Assembly (NCBI GenBank): GCA_018401745.1
Contig: JAGYJY010000026.1
Span: forward strand, 70,927-118,914
Source of the DNA: Pirellulales bacterium
GTDB lineage: Bacteria; Planctomycetota; Planctomycetia; Pirellulales; UBA1268
Length of the DNA: 47,988 nucleotides
Reading direction: 5' to 3'
A program made the position numbers and the translations under genes. The notes under the pieces are model-generated. The model saw nothing but the letters and a program-made list of their open reading frames with translations, did not search any database and was not told the origin of the DNA. This document shows positions 9,203 through 18,239 of this stretch, piece after piece; the first letter of the stretch is position 1; the number at the start of each line of letters is the position of its first letter.

Positions 9203-11581
9203 CTAGTCGACATGCAGAAACTCACTCGACGCCAGCAGCACGCGGGCCAGCCCCGCCCAGGCAGCTGCGTCTTCCGCAGCGGCTTCCCCGACGAGACCGC
9301 CGAGAAGCTCGATCTCTTCCTCAGCGGCCGCTCGCTGCAACGCGAGTGAAAAGGCGTGTTGGATTCGAGCCGCCGCCAGCGAGCCGCCCCCGGGTGGGGC
9401 CGGACACTCGGCAATCAGTCGCGAAGCCAAGGCCTCCGCCTGCTCGTGAAAGAAGGGATCGTTGAGGAAGTAGAGGGCCTGCGTGGGCACGGTCGTGGTT
9501 TCCCGTCGCGGCGTGCTGGCGTTGGGGTCGGCGCCGTCGAAGATCGCAAAGAACGGATGCTGTCGCTGCCGCGGTCGCATCACGTAGACGCTGCGGAGCG
9601 TCGTTGGATAGACCGCCTCAAACGGGCCGTGCTGCGTGAACGTCCAGGTCGACTCTGCCGGAAAGGGATGCGCCTCGCCTGCCGACGGGTCGAGCCGGCC
9701 GCTGACGGCCAGCAGGCTGTCGCGAAGCTCTTCGGCCGAGAGCCGGCGACGGGCGAAGCGGGCGAGCAGCCGGTTGTCGGGATCAGCCTCCACCGCCACA
9801 GTCGAGGCCAGGCTGCTGCGACGGTAGGCCTGCGTCTGCATGATCAGCCGGTGCATCGGCTTGAGCCGCCCGCCTTCAGCCAGGAACCGCGCCGCCAGCC
9901 AGTCGAGCAGCTCGGGATGACTCGGAGCCTCCCCTCGGGAGCCGAAGTCGTTGGCGGTGGCGACAAGCCCACGGCCAAAGTGCCACTGCCAGACACGATT
10001 GACGATGACCCGCGCCGCGAGTGGCTCGGCAAGAATCCACTCGGCAAGCTCAGCCCGCCCGCTGCTCGCCTCAGCTGCGACCGTGTCTCCGCCAAACACG
10101 TCGAGCCAGCGGCGAGGCACCACCTCCCCGAGCTGCTCCGGATCGCCCCTCAGCTGAATCGCCACATCCATCGGCTCAGCCTCCGCCACGGCGTAGGCCA
10201 GCGGAAACGTTGGCTCGGGCCCCGGCTCCGGCGGCAACGGCTCCGCCGGCTCACCGGCACCGGCCTCAGCTGCCGCTGCCCGCGCAGCCACCGCGGCCTC
10301 GTAGGCGGCCCTCCGCCGCTCCCATGGCTCCCGTGCCGCTGCGATCTCCTCCGCCGAGGCCAGCGGCACGAGGTCGCGTGGCTGGCCCTGTGGCTCGCAG
10401 CCAGGAAAGGCAAACCGCGTGCTTTCGAGAATGCCGCACAGCGCGTAGTAGTCTTCGCTCGAGACAGGATCGTATTTGTGGTCGTGGCAGCGAGCGCAGC
10501 TGATGGTGAGCCCAAGAAAGGTTTTGCCGAGGTTGTCGATCACATCCTCGTAAGTGAGATGGCGGTCTTTCTGGATGTCGTGGCCAAAGCGACGGGCGAT
10601 CGCCAGATAGCCGGTGGCCACAATGCCCTCGTTGAGTCGCTCACGCGGCTCGCCCGTCCGCATGAGGTCGCCGGCCAGCTGCAGCCTGACAAACTCGTCG
10701 TAGGGCATGTCGGCATGGAAAGCGTCGATCACCCAGTTGCGATACCGCCAGGCGTGCGGCAGCGGACGGTCGGTGTTCTCACCTGCTGTGTCGGCGTAGC
10801 GGACGACGTCGAGCCAGTGCCGCCCATACCGCACGCCGTAGTCGGGGGAGGCGAGCAACCGATCGATCAGCCGCTGGGTTTTGTCGGACGACGGATCGGC
10901 GACGTAGGCTTCCACCTCATCGGCAGTCGGCGGCAGTCCGGTCAGGTCGTAGGTGGCCCGGCGAAGAAACACGCGGTCGTCGGCCGGGCCAGAAACCGGC
11001 AGGCCCGCCTCGGCGATTCGTGCGTCGAGCAGGGCGTCTATCCGCTCAGGGCCACCCGAGATATCGGTCGCTGCCAGCGGTGCAAACGCCCACCAGCTGC
11101 GGGCCTCCGCTTCGCTCATCCCGCCGATCGAGGCGGTGGCAACGCGAGGATCGAAGGCTCCGCCGGCCACCCACCGCGTGAGCACTGCAACCTCAGCTGC
11201 AGAGAGCGGCGGCCCTGCATCATCCGGCGGCATCCGCCAGGCAGGGTCGTCGCCACGCACCGCAGCCATCAGCAGCGACGCCTCCGCATCTCCCGGCACA
11301 ATCGCCGGGCCGCTTTCGCCGCCAGCCGCCCAGGCGTCCCGCGTTTCCAACGAAAGCCCGCCACCCGCCTTCTCGCCGGCATGGCACTCGAAGCAACGGT
11401 TCACCAGCAGAGGCCGCACCTCTTTTTCGAAAAAGGCTTCAGCAGAGGGATCGGCGGCAACAGCCGACGGGGTGCTGGCGAGGAGCGACGCCACCGCCAG
11501 CATCACGAAGGCAACACACGGCAGCCCGAGCACGCAGCCCCAGCACCGCAGCAGCGTCGCAGCTCGCCTCCGCCCGCTCAC
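9203..11581 (-). CDS. PSD1 protein with N-terminal cytochrome domain, DUF1549 and DUF1553
   Basis: The gene is intact, about 792 residues. I place the start at the GTG at 11581: GGAGG lies 6 bases upstream and the GTG overlaps the TGA of the GntR gene (GTGA). An in-frame GTG at 11608 is the longer alternative. A signal peptide or anchor (about 15-43) is followed by the planctomycete cytochrome domain with CFECH (about 63-67) and the GGESGPAIVPGDAEASLL segment. DUF1549 carries CARCHDHKYDP, the second haem-type motif. DUF1553 follows, with RVIVNRVWQWHFGRGLV and the C-terminal SSEFLHVD. The start overlap suggests the product is made together with the regulator. The paired DUF1501 gene follows after 37 bases. 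An exported haem protein is inferred; substrate and partners are unknown. Confidence 0.88.
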   Translation of the reverse strand: MSGRRRAATLLRCWGCVLGLPCVAFVMLAVASLLASTPSAVAADPSAEAFFEKEVRPLLVNRCFECHAGEKAGGGLSLETRDAWAAGGESGPAIVPGDAEASLLMAAVRGDDPAWRMPPDDAGPPLSAAEVAVLTRWVAGGAFDPRVATASIGGMSEAEARSWWAFAPLAATDISGGPERIDALLDARIAEAGLPVSGPADDRVFLRRATYDLTGLPPTADEVEAYVADPSSDKTQRLIDRLLASPDYGVRYGRHWLDVVRYADTAGENTDRPLPHAWRYRNWVIDAFHADMPYDEFVRLQLAGDLMRTGEPRERLNEGIVATGYLAIARRFGHDIQKDRHLTYEDVIDNLGKTFLGLTISCARCHDHKYDPVSSEDYYALCGILESTRFAFPGCEPQGQPRDLVPLASAEEIAAAREPWERRRAAYEAAVAARAAAAEAGAGEPAEPLPPEPGPEPTFPLAYAVAEAEPMDVAIQLRGDPEQLGEVVPRRWLDVFGGDTVAAEASSGRAELAEWILAEPLAARVIVNRVWQWHFGRGLVATANDFGSRGEAPSHPELLDWLAARFLAEGGRLKPMHRLIMQTQAYRRSSLASTVAVEADPDNRLLARFARRRLSAEELRDSLLAVSGRLDPSAGEAHPFPAESTWTFTQHGPFEAVYPTTLRSVYVMRPRQRQHPFFAIFDGADPNASTPRRETTTVPTQALYFLNDPFFHEQAEALASRLIAECPAPPGGGSLAAARIQHAFSLALQRAAAEEEIELLGGLVGEAAAEDAAAWAGLARVLLASSEFLHVD

Positions 11582-12267
11582 GGCGAACCTCCACTCTCGC
11601 AGACCCACGAGGCAATATGCACCTCGACCGCCTTGCGGGCCGCGGTCGCATCACCGCTGGCCAACACATCGATCAGATCCCGGTGAGCCGCGAGGGTGGC
11701 GGCCAGCACGTCCGCCGAAATCGCTTCGCGGAGCCGCTGCAGCGTTCCCAGCCAGAGCCGCAGCTGTGGCTCGATGGCTCGCCACGCGGTGATCAAGCGG
11801 CGGCGGCCGGAGGCCTCCATGATGGCAGCGTGAAAGGCGAGGTCGAGCTGGCTCACCTCGTCGAGCGTGGTTGCCTCCTCCATCTCCGCGACGTTGCTGC
11901 GAAGGGTCTGCTCAATAGCCGCGTGAAACCGCCTGGCCGCGTGCCCCGCCGCTGTCGACTCCAGCGATGCGCGAATGCCGCAGATGTCTTCCACGTCGTC
12001 GTTGGTCAGCTGCACCACGCGGCTCCGTCCCACGGCGTCGAACACCACAAGCCCCTCCCGCTCCAGCTGCCGCAGCGACTCCCGCACCGGCGCTCGGCTC
12101 ACGTCGTGGGCTGCCGCAATCGTCGGCTCGCTGATCTTCGACCCCGGCTCGCGAACGCCCGTAACAATCTCCTGCCGGAGGTGCTCAGTGATCACAAGGG
12201 CCAGCGTTTTCCGACGGCTGGCAACTCGACGGGGCGACGAACGCTGGGAAGAAGGCAGTGCGAGCAT
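11578..12267 (-). CDS. GntR-family transcriptional regulator, FCD (FadR-like) subfamily
   Basis: The protein has 229 residues, the usual length for the subfamily. An N-terminal winged helix-turn-helix (about 25-90) contains the recognition segment VSRAPVRESLRQLEREGLV. The C-terminal all-helical FCD domain (about 95-220) keeps the usual metal ligands: Asp and His in LDLAFHAAIMEASG, His in AAHRDLI and His in VEVHIASW. Members sense small carboxylic acids or sugar acids; the ligand here cannot be read from sequence. It is the first gene of a leftward unit and overlaps the PSD1 start by four bases (GTGA), so it probably regulates the operon it sits in. A perfect 16-bp palindrome upstream (12375-12390) is a candidate operator. 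The Shine-Dalgarno sequence is weak. Confidence 0.9.
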   Translation of the reverse strand: MLALPSSQRSSPRRVASRRKTLALVITEHLRQEIVTGVREPGSKISEPTIAAAHDVSRAPVRESLRQLEREGLVVFDAVGRSRVVQLTNDDVEDICGIRASLESTAAGHAARRFHAAIEQTLRSNVAEMEEATTLDEVSQLDLAFHAAIMEASGRRRLITAWRAIEPQLRLWLGTLQRLREAISADVLAATLAAHRDLIDVLASGDATAARKAVEVHIASWVCESGGSP

Positions 12268-12374
12268 GAACGGTGGGGCTCTCTAAAATAGCTAGGCGAC
12301 CCCGAAAACCGTCGCAGCCGCACATCGCGTCACACGCGTTTTCAAGGACTTTCAAGTCTACTCTCCCCTCCAAG

Positions 12375-12390
12375 AAACTGTCGACAGTTT
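12375..12390. promoter_or_regulatory. Candidate GntR operator: perfect 16-bp palindrome
   Basis: The sequence AAACTGTCGACAGTTT is a perfect inverted repeat centred about 115 bases upstream of the GntR start. FCD-type GntR regulators generally bind short palindromes of the TGT-N-ACA kind, which this fits. A 13-base match (AAACTGTCGACAG on the minus strand) recurs before the large fusion gene at 23535-23547. Binding by the neighbouring regulator is inferred from position and symmetry. Confidence 0.55.
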
Positions 12391-12471
12391 GAGCCTCCAC
12401 TTTTCTCACAACGACGAAAGGGGAACGGGACGGGTCCTCGGGCCGCGAAGCGGCGAACAGGCCACGCCTAA

Positions 12472-12870
12472 AACGTAAGCGAGGGGGGAGCCCAGGCCGA
12501 ATGAGCCGGCCTTGCAGTCGAGCGAACTCGCTTTACGCCTGCGAAGCCATCCTGGCCTTCGCAGGCTAGAGCGACCAGTCAGAAAGCCAAGGTTTCTGAC
12601 CGGCCGCAGGCCGCCGCTCCTGCGGCGGACAGGCCGACCTTAACAACGTAAGCGAGGGGGGAGCCCGGGCCGAATGAGCCGGCCTTGCAGTCGAGCGAAC
12701 TCGCTTCACGCCTGCGAAGCCATCCTGGCCTTCGCAGGCTAGAGCGACCGGTCAGAAAGCCAAGGTTTCTGACCGGCCGCTGACCGCCGCTCCTGCGGCG
12801 GACAGGCCGCCCTTAACAACGTAAGCGAGGGGGGAGCCCGGGCCGAATGAGCCGGCCTTGCAGTCGAGCG
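12472..12870. repeat. Tandem intergenic repeat, 173-bp period, two full copies and one partial
   Basis: Copies begin at 12472, 12645 and 12818, each opening AACGTAAGCGAGGGGGGAGCC, so the period is exactly 173 bases. The third copy stops after about 53 bases. Each full unit can fold into three hairpins. In the second unit these are 12710-12719 with 12730-12739 (10-bp stem), 12748-12758 with 12766-12776 (11-bp perfect stem, 7-base loop) and 12784-12790 with 12795-12801 (7-bp stem, loop TCCT). The first unit has the same hairpins with one mismatch in the middle stem. No transposase or coding sequence is present. Confidence 0.9.
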
Positions 12871-12905
12871 CAGCCCGGAGGGCGAAAGCGAGAATGCACG
12901 AGTGA

Positions 12906-12963
12906 GCGAAGCCAGGATGGCGAAGCGAACGCTCGGCGAATCGGCTTGGGCTCCCCCCGAGCG
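12906..12963. repeat. Inverted, degenerate copy of the 173-bp repeat start
   Basis: The reverse complement of this stretch begins GCTCGGGGGGAGCCCAAGCC and continues through CCATCCTGGC, following the order of the first part of the 173-bp unit with gaps. The whole element at about 12476-12963 is therefore bounded by imperfect inverted ends (GAGGGGGGAGCCC at the left, GGGCTCCCCCCGAG at the right), as in a non-autonomous or hairpin-type repeat. Confidence 0.65.
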
Positions 12964-13036
12964 CCCCCACCACAACGGCCCCCGCCCTTTGAGCCACCCC
13001 CAGGCCGTCAGGTAGAGTAGTCACTGGGGAAATCGC

Positions 13037-15281
13037 ATGGTTCACCGGGGCATTCAATCGATCTGTTTCCTGCTGCGAGGGCTGCTTCCCGCGCTGGCGG
13101 CGGTGCTTGTGCGCCCCTGAGTCCACCGCGAACGGCCGCGATGATCCCGCGTCGCTCGAGTTCTTTGAGTCGCGGATTCGTCCGGTGCTCCTCGAGCACT
13201 GTCATGAATGCCATGCTGCTGATGAGGTGAACGGTGGACTGCGGGTCGATTCTGGCCCTGCCCTGCTTGCCGGTGGAGACTCCGGGCCTGCAGTCGCGCC
13301 CGGCAAGCCGGACGAGAGCCTGCTCCTGGCGGCTCTGCGACACGATGGCTTTGAGATGCCGCCGTCGGGTCGGCTGCCGGATGCGGTGGTGGCTGATTTC
13401 GCTGCCTGGATTGAGGCGGGGGCGGTTGATCCGCGAAGCGACCAGGCGGCTCTGCCGCGGGCTGCGGGGATCGACATCGAGGCTGGCCGAGCCCACTGGG
13501 CGTTTCAGCCGATCGCCCGGCCGCTCACGCCTGAGGTGGCCGACAACGCCTGGCCGCACAACGAGATCGACGCCTTTGTGCTGGCCGCCCTGGAGGCGGC
13601 CGGTCATCAGCCGGCACCCGATGCCCAGCGACTGATCTGGCTGCGGCGAGTGACCTTCGACCTCACCGGCTTGCCGCCAACCCCCGAGGCAATGGACGCG
13701 TTTCTGGCAGACAGCTCCAGCGAAGCTGAGGCAACGGTGGTCGACCGGCTGCTGGCGTCGCCGCAGTTTGGTGAGCGGATAGCCCGCCACTGGCTCGACA
13801 TCGCGAGGTTTGCGGAGTCGAGCGGGGGCGGGCGGTCGATGGTGTTTCAAGAGGCCTGGCGGTATCGCGACTATGTGATCGAGGCCTTCAATGCCGACAT
13901 GCCCTTCGACCAGTTTCTCACCGAACAGATCGCAGGCGACCTGCTGCCGGCTGCAGGCCCAGAAGAGGAGGCCCGCCAGCTCACCGCCACCGGCTATCTG
14001 GTTCTCGGGGCGATCAACTACGAGGAGCAAGACAAGCGGCATCTGGAAATGGATGTGGTCGACGAGCAGCTTGAGACACTCGGCCGCGGCCTGCTGGGCA
14101 TGACGCTTGGCTGTGCTCGCTGCCACGACCACAAGTTTGATCCGATTCCGACCGACGACTACTACGCGTTGGCCGGGATTCTTCGCAGCACCAAGACCCT
14201 CAAGCACAGCAACGTGTCGTCGTGGACCGAGCGGCCGCTTCCGATGCCGCCGGGGCTGGCTGCGGAGGAGGTGGCGGTGCCCCATGCCATGGCCGCGAAA
14301 GACGCCGAGACGGTGGTTGACTGCGAGATCTGCATCCGCGGCGACGTGCACAACAAAGGCCGAGCCGTGCCTCGTGGTGTCTTGCAGGTGGCCACGCTCG
14401 GACCTGCTCCCACGATGCCAGCGGCGGCCAGCGGCCGACGCGAACTGGCGGCATGGCTGACCGACCCGGAGCATCCGCTCACCTCGCGGGTGTTTGTAAA
14501 CCGGCTCTGGCAGCAGTTTTTCGGCCGTGGACTCGTGGCAACGCCCGACAACTTTGGCACCACGGCGGCTCCGCCGTCGCATCCAGCCCTCCTGGATCAT
14601 CTCGCCCGCCGGCTGACCGACGGCGGCTGGTCGACCAAAAACGTCGTGCGGGCCATCGCACTCTCACACACCTATCGCCAGGCGTGCCGCCGATCGCCAC
14701 CGCTGGAGGAGGATCCCGACAACGCGTTGCTCGCCGGCCTCCACCGGCGTCGCCTGGATGCCGAGAGCCTGCGAGATGCCATGCTCTCGGTCGCCGGCAC
14801 CCTGGTTTCCGACCTTGGCGGCCCTGGCATCTCGGATCCCAAGGTGCTTGCCAAGGCGGGCAGCGAAACCCCCTCGGAATACACCTTTGTGTTTACCGAC
14901 ACGCGTCGCAGCATCTACACCCCAGCCTTTCGCAACCGACGGCTGGAGCTCTTCGAGGTGTTTGACGCGGCCAACCCGAATGCAGTTGTTGGCCGCCGGC
15001 CGGTGAGCACCGTCGCCCCGCAGGCGCTCTACCTGCTCAACAGCCCGTTTGTGATGGAACAGGCGTCCGCCGCCGCCACGCGACTCCTCGCCGAGCCGCT
15101 TGGCGATCCCGCCGCAGGCGTGGATCGGGCCTTCCGCCAGACGCTCGGCCGTGGGCCAACCGCCCGAGAACACGAGCTGGTGCTGGCAGCTGTCGCAGGC
15201 TCCGGCCCCGATGCCATCGCTGCCTGGGCGACGGTGTATCAGTCGCTGTTTGGCTGCATCGACTTCCGCACTCTGGAGTAG
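13037..15281 (+). CDS. PSD1 protein with cytochrome domain, DUF1549 and DUF1553 (N-terminal frameshift)
   Basis: About 747 residues if one +1 shift near the N-terminus is bridged. An ATG at 13037, preceded by GGGGA, encodes MVHRGIQSICFLLRGLLPAL, a good signal peptide, but that frame stops at a TGA (13118-13120). The domain-bearing frame lacks any leader and has only a TTG at 13107. Skipping one base at about 13111-13119 joins the two. The cytochrome domain has CHECH and GGDSGPAVAPGKPDESLL, then DUF1549 with CARCHDHKFDPIPTDDYYAL, then DUF1553 with VFVNRLWQQFFGRGLV and a conserved C-terminus. A DUF1501 gene follows after 5 bases, the normal pairing. A small surplus-base error or a genuine shift at CCC-TGA would both explain the start. 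Confidence 0.82.
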
Positions 15282-15286
15282 CCACC

Positions 15287-16720
15287 ATGCCCCTGCTCAC
15301 CACCACCGGATTGCCACTGTCGCTGAGCCGCCGTGGAGCGCTTGCATCGGCCGCCTGCGGCTTCGGGTCGCTGGCCTTCTCGGCGCTTGCCAGCCGCGGG
15401 TCGGGCCTGAGCCCGCTGCCCTCGGCTCATCATCAGCCGCGGGCCAAGCGGGTGATCTTCCTCTTCATGGCAGGGGGCGTCAGCCAGGTCGACAGCTTCG
15501 ACCACAAGCCGCTACTCGAGCGGCGAGACGGCGAGCTGCTCGACTTCGCCGATGCCCGCACGCGGGCCCGTGGGGAGAAAGGCACGCAGGCCCGCGTGAT
15601 GAAGTCGTTGTGGCCGTTTCGGCCGCGGGGGGAAACAGGCAAGCAGGCCTCCGAGCTCTTTCCGGCGATGGCCACCCATGTCGACGACCTCTGCTTCCTG
15701 CACGGCATGCACACCGAAGGCGTGGCCCACGGGCCGGCCACGATCTTCCTCCACACCGGGGCCACCAGCCAGGTCCGCCCCTCGATGGGCTCCTGGGTGA
15801 GCTACGGCCTCGGCACCGAGAATGAGAATCTTCCCGGGTTTGTCTCGTTGCTGCCATCCAGTGGCAACGGTGGCCCTCGCAACTACAGCAGCGCTTTTCT
15901 GCCGGCCGTCCACCAGGGCACGGCGATTGGACGCGCCGGCATGCCAGCCGCTGACGCCACCATCGGCTTCCTCAGCAACCCACAGCGATCGCTCGCCGAG
16001 CAACGGCAGCAGTTTGATCTCCTGCAGTCGCTCAATCGCGAGCAGGTGGCCGCCCGCCTTGAGCCAGACTCACAGCTTGAGGCGGTGATTGCATCGTACG
16101 AACTGGCCTGGCGAATGCAGCAGGTGGCTCCCGACGTCCTCGACCTGTCTCGCGAGTCTCCGGAGACGCTCGCCCTCTACGGCATCGGCGACAAGGCCAC
16201 CGACAGCTACGGTCGCGAATGCCTGATGGCCCGCCGGCTGGCCGAAGCGGGTGTCCGCTACATCCAGGTCAACTACACCGACAACTCCAACAATCCCGCC
16301 TGGGACCAGCACACCAACATGCCCAAGCACGCCGACCATGCCCGGGCCGTCGACCGCCCCATCGCAGGCCTGCTCACCGACCTCAAGCGTCGTGGGCTTT
16401 TGGAAGACACGCTCGTCTGGTGGGGCGGCGAGTTTGGCCGCAATCCCTACGCCCAAGACAACGGCACAGGCCGCGACCATGATCCCGACGGCTTCACCGT
16501 CTGGCTCGCCGGCGGCGGCGTGAAGAGCGGCTTCTCACACGGAGCCACCGATGAGTTTGGCCATGTCGCCGTCGAAGGCCGCACCCATATGCACGACCTG
16601 CATGCCACGGTGCTGCACCTCCTCGGCCTCGACCACAAACGCCTCACCTATCGCCACGCAGGCCGCGACTTCCGCCTCACCGACGTTGCCGGACGGGTGA
16701 TCAGCGAGATCATCGCCTAA
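15287..16720 (+). CDS. DUF1501 protein
   Basis: The gene is intact, 477 residues. The start ATG 15287 follows the PSD1 stop by 5 bases, with GGAG about 8 bases upstream. The leader contains LSRRGALASAACGFGSLAF, a twin-arginine-like signal. The family core FLFMAGGVSQVDSFDHKP begins at about residue 62, followed by VWWGGEFGRNPYAQ and, near the end, MHDLHATVLHLLGLDHKRLT. It is most like the DUF1501 protein at 7729-9165 among the window's four members, sharing the final RHAGRDFRLTDV motif. It ends 18 bases before the stop of the convergent DUF1501 gene, and no terminator is visible in that gap. Confidence 0.88.
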   Translation: MPLLTTTGLPLSLSRRGALASAACGFGSLAFSALASRGSGLSPLPSAHHQPRAKRVIFLFMAGGVSQVDSFDHKPLLERRDGELLDFADARTRARGEKGTQARVMKSLWPFRPRGETGKQASELFPAMATHVDDLCFLHGMHTEGVAHGPATIFLHTGATSQVRPSMGSWVSYGLGTENENLPGFVSLLPSSGNGGPRNYSSAFLPAVHQGTAIGRAGMPAADATIGFLSNPQRSLAEQRQQFDLLQSLNREQVAARLEPDSQLEAVIASYELAWRMQQVAPDVLDLSRESPETLALYGIGDKATDSYGRECLMARRLAEAGVRYIQVNYTDNSNNPAWDQHTNMPKHADHARAVDRPIAGLLTDLKRRGLLEDTLVWWGGEFGRNPYAQDNGTGRDHDPDGFTVWLAGGGVKSGFSHGATDEFGHVAVEGRTHMHDLHATVLHLLGLDHKRLTYRHAGRDFRLTDVAGRVISEIIA

Positions 16721-16738
16721 GTTGCAGGCCCACCGCGA

Positions 16739-18208
<1,470 letters not shown>

Positions 18209-18239
18209 GGTTTTCTCCTTGGAAAGCCTTCGAAGTGAT

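Larger units (their letters stand above)
12268..13036. other. 769-bp non-coding region between divergent genes
   Basis: This gap separates the leftward GntR gene from the rightward PSD1 gene. It holds the palindrome at 12375-12390, two direct copies of CTTGAAA (on the minus strand, about 12337-12358), the 173-bp tandem repeats at 12472-12870 and an inverted partial copy at 12906-12963. Open frames through it are short and low-complexity, and they follow the repeat, so I do not call genes. A GGGGA motif just before 13037 serves the downstream gene. No convincing sigma-70 promoter could be fixed by eye. Confidence 0.7.

Noticed and set aside
7759..9465. Long rightward open frame (568 codons) opposite the DUF1501 gene
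   Set aside because: It lies antisense to a family-matched gene; high GC content produces such frames, and the product is low-complexity and basic.
9356..11686. Rightward open frame of 776 codons opposite the PSD1 gene
   Set aside because: Antisense shadow; no domain, leader or ribosome-binding site.
12739..13126. Short frames through the 173-bp repeat
   Set aside because: Sequence is the translated repeat; no ribosome-binding site or codon structure.
13008..14600. Leftward frame of 530 codons opposite the PSD1 gene at 13037
   Set aside because: Antisense shadow of a domain-matched gene.
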